IMG/VR virus record: IMGVR_UViG_3300033153_003363
Coordinates: 1-37,731 of that record
Direction: 5' to 3' (one strand)
Length of the DNA: 37,731 nt
Origin: a virus
The notes beneath the pieces are model-generated. The model was not told the origin of the DNA. It saw only the letters and a program-made list of their open reading frames with translations, and did no database searches. Of this stretch, positions 37,638-37,731 are shown one piece after another; the stretch's first letter is position 1; every line of letters begins with the position of its first letter. The position numbers and the translations under genes were made by a program.

Positions 37638-37731
37638 AGATAAGTATATTCGTAGCATTAGGGAATATAGGAAATACACCTGACGATTGGCAGTATGCTT
37701 GGCGTGAAGCTATTGAGAGTTATTTAGATTT
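37618..37731. repeat. Terminal direct repeat, right copy
   Basis: Exact copy of bases 1-114; it contains the end of the methyltransferase gene and the first 98 bases of the glycosyltransferase that is complete at 17-904. Removing it gives a circular unit of 37,617 bp. Confidence 0.93.

Noticed and set aside
1-37731. Alternative genetic code (TGA or TAG reassigned)
   Set aside because: Clear genes end with TGA (for example protease at 13072 and dehydrogenase at 37077) in tight ATGA overlaps, and TAG ends holin and C5 methyltransferase; standard stops explain all.

Overview
The window looks like one complete, circularly closed genome of a tailed bacteriophage. The first 114 bases reappear exactly as the last 114 (37618-37731), and a methyltransferase gene runs into the repeat and overlaps the first glycosyltransferase start by ATGA on both sides of the join. 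The unit is therefore about 37,617 bp. All genes I can support are on the + strand, densely packed with 1-40 nt overlaps, AT-rich, and use the standard bacterial code (TAA, TAG and TGA all act as stops). Portal, HK97-type protease and capsid, a long tape measure and a Dit-like protein without sheath or baseplate genes point to a siphovirus. I see no integrase, repressor of the cI type, tRNA or CRISPR. The host cannot be named from the sequence. Good sigma70-type promoters and some GAGGTG/AAAGGAG ribosome sites suggest an ordinary bacterial transcription and translation system; the lysozyme-like protein looks faintly like ones I associate with Patescibacteria, which is only a hint.

Layout, going round the circle. 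(1) 8579-26477 is the late block. A strong promoter leads to portal-MuF fusion, a likely head-decoration protein, prohead protease, major capsid protein, head-tail connectors, tail tube, tail assembly chaperones made with a -1 ribosomal frameshift, tape measure, Dit, tail hub with a lectin-like N-terminus, a probable receptor-binding protein, an M23 peptidase, small zinc-finger proteins, a DnaQ-like exonuclease and a small holin, closed by a clear terminator. (2) 26373-26706 is the only long non-coding stretch and is full of potential RNA structure. (3) 26707-31895 is an early/accessory block: a short C5 DNA methyltransferase, then a promoter overlapped by a perfect inverted repeat, followed by many tiny genes (a ribbon-helix-helix protein, zinc ribbons, single-TM peptides), a lysozyme-like protein, a PD-(D/E)XK-like protein, an HNH endonuclease and a VRR-NUC nuclease. 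(4) 31878-33873 is a packaging block with its own promoter and small and large terminase. (5) 33836-37617 and on through 17-8426 is a roughly 12 kb glycan module: polysaccharide deacetylase, NAD-dependent epimerase, short UDP-sugar dehydrogenase, about six glycosyltransferases (one a GT4-GT2 fusion), and four methyltransferases, with an HNH gene and several tiny genes inserted.

The glycan module is the most striking part. It takes about one third of a small phage genome and sits between large terminase and portal, which are neighbours in most phages. It could decorate the phage's own capsid or tail, or rewrite the host's surface sugars. Three of its genes carry apparent frameshifts (methyltransferase at 1223-1613, GT4-GT2 near 4199, epimerase near 35819), and a fourth appears upstream of the M23 peptidase. 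These could be real decay or variation, or assembly indels. The genome encodes no recognisable polymerase, helicase, primase or SSB, so it must lean on the host for replication. By eye I find no GATC and no GGCC anywhere in the window, which suggests strong selection by restriction systems.
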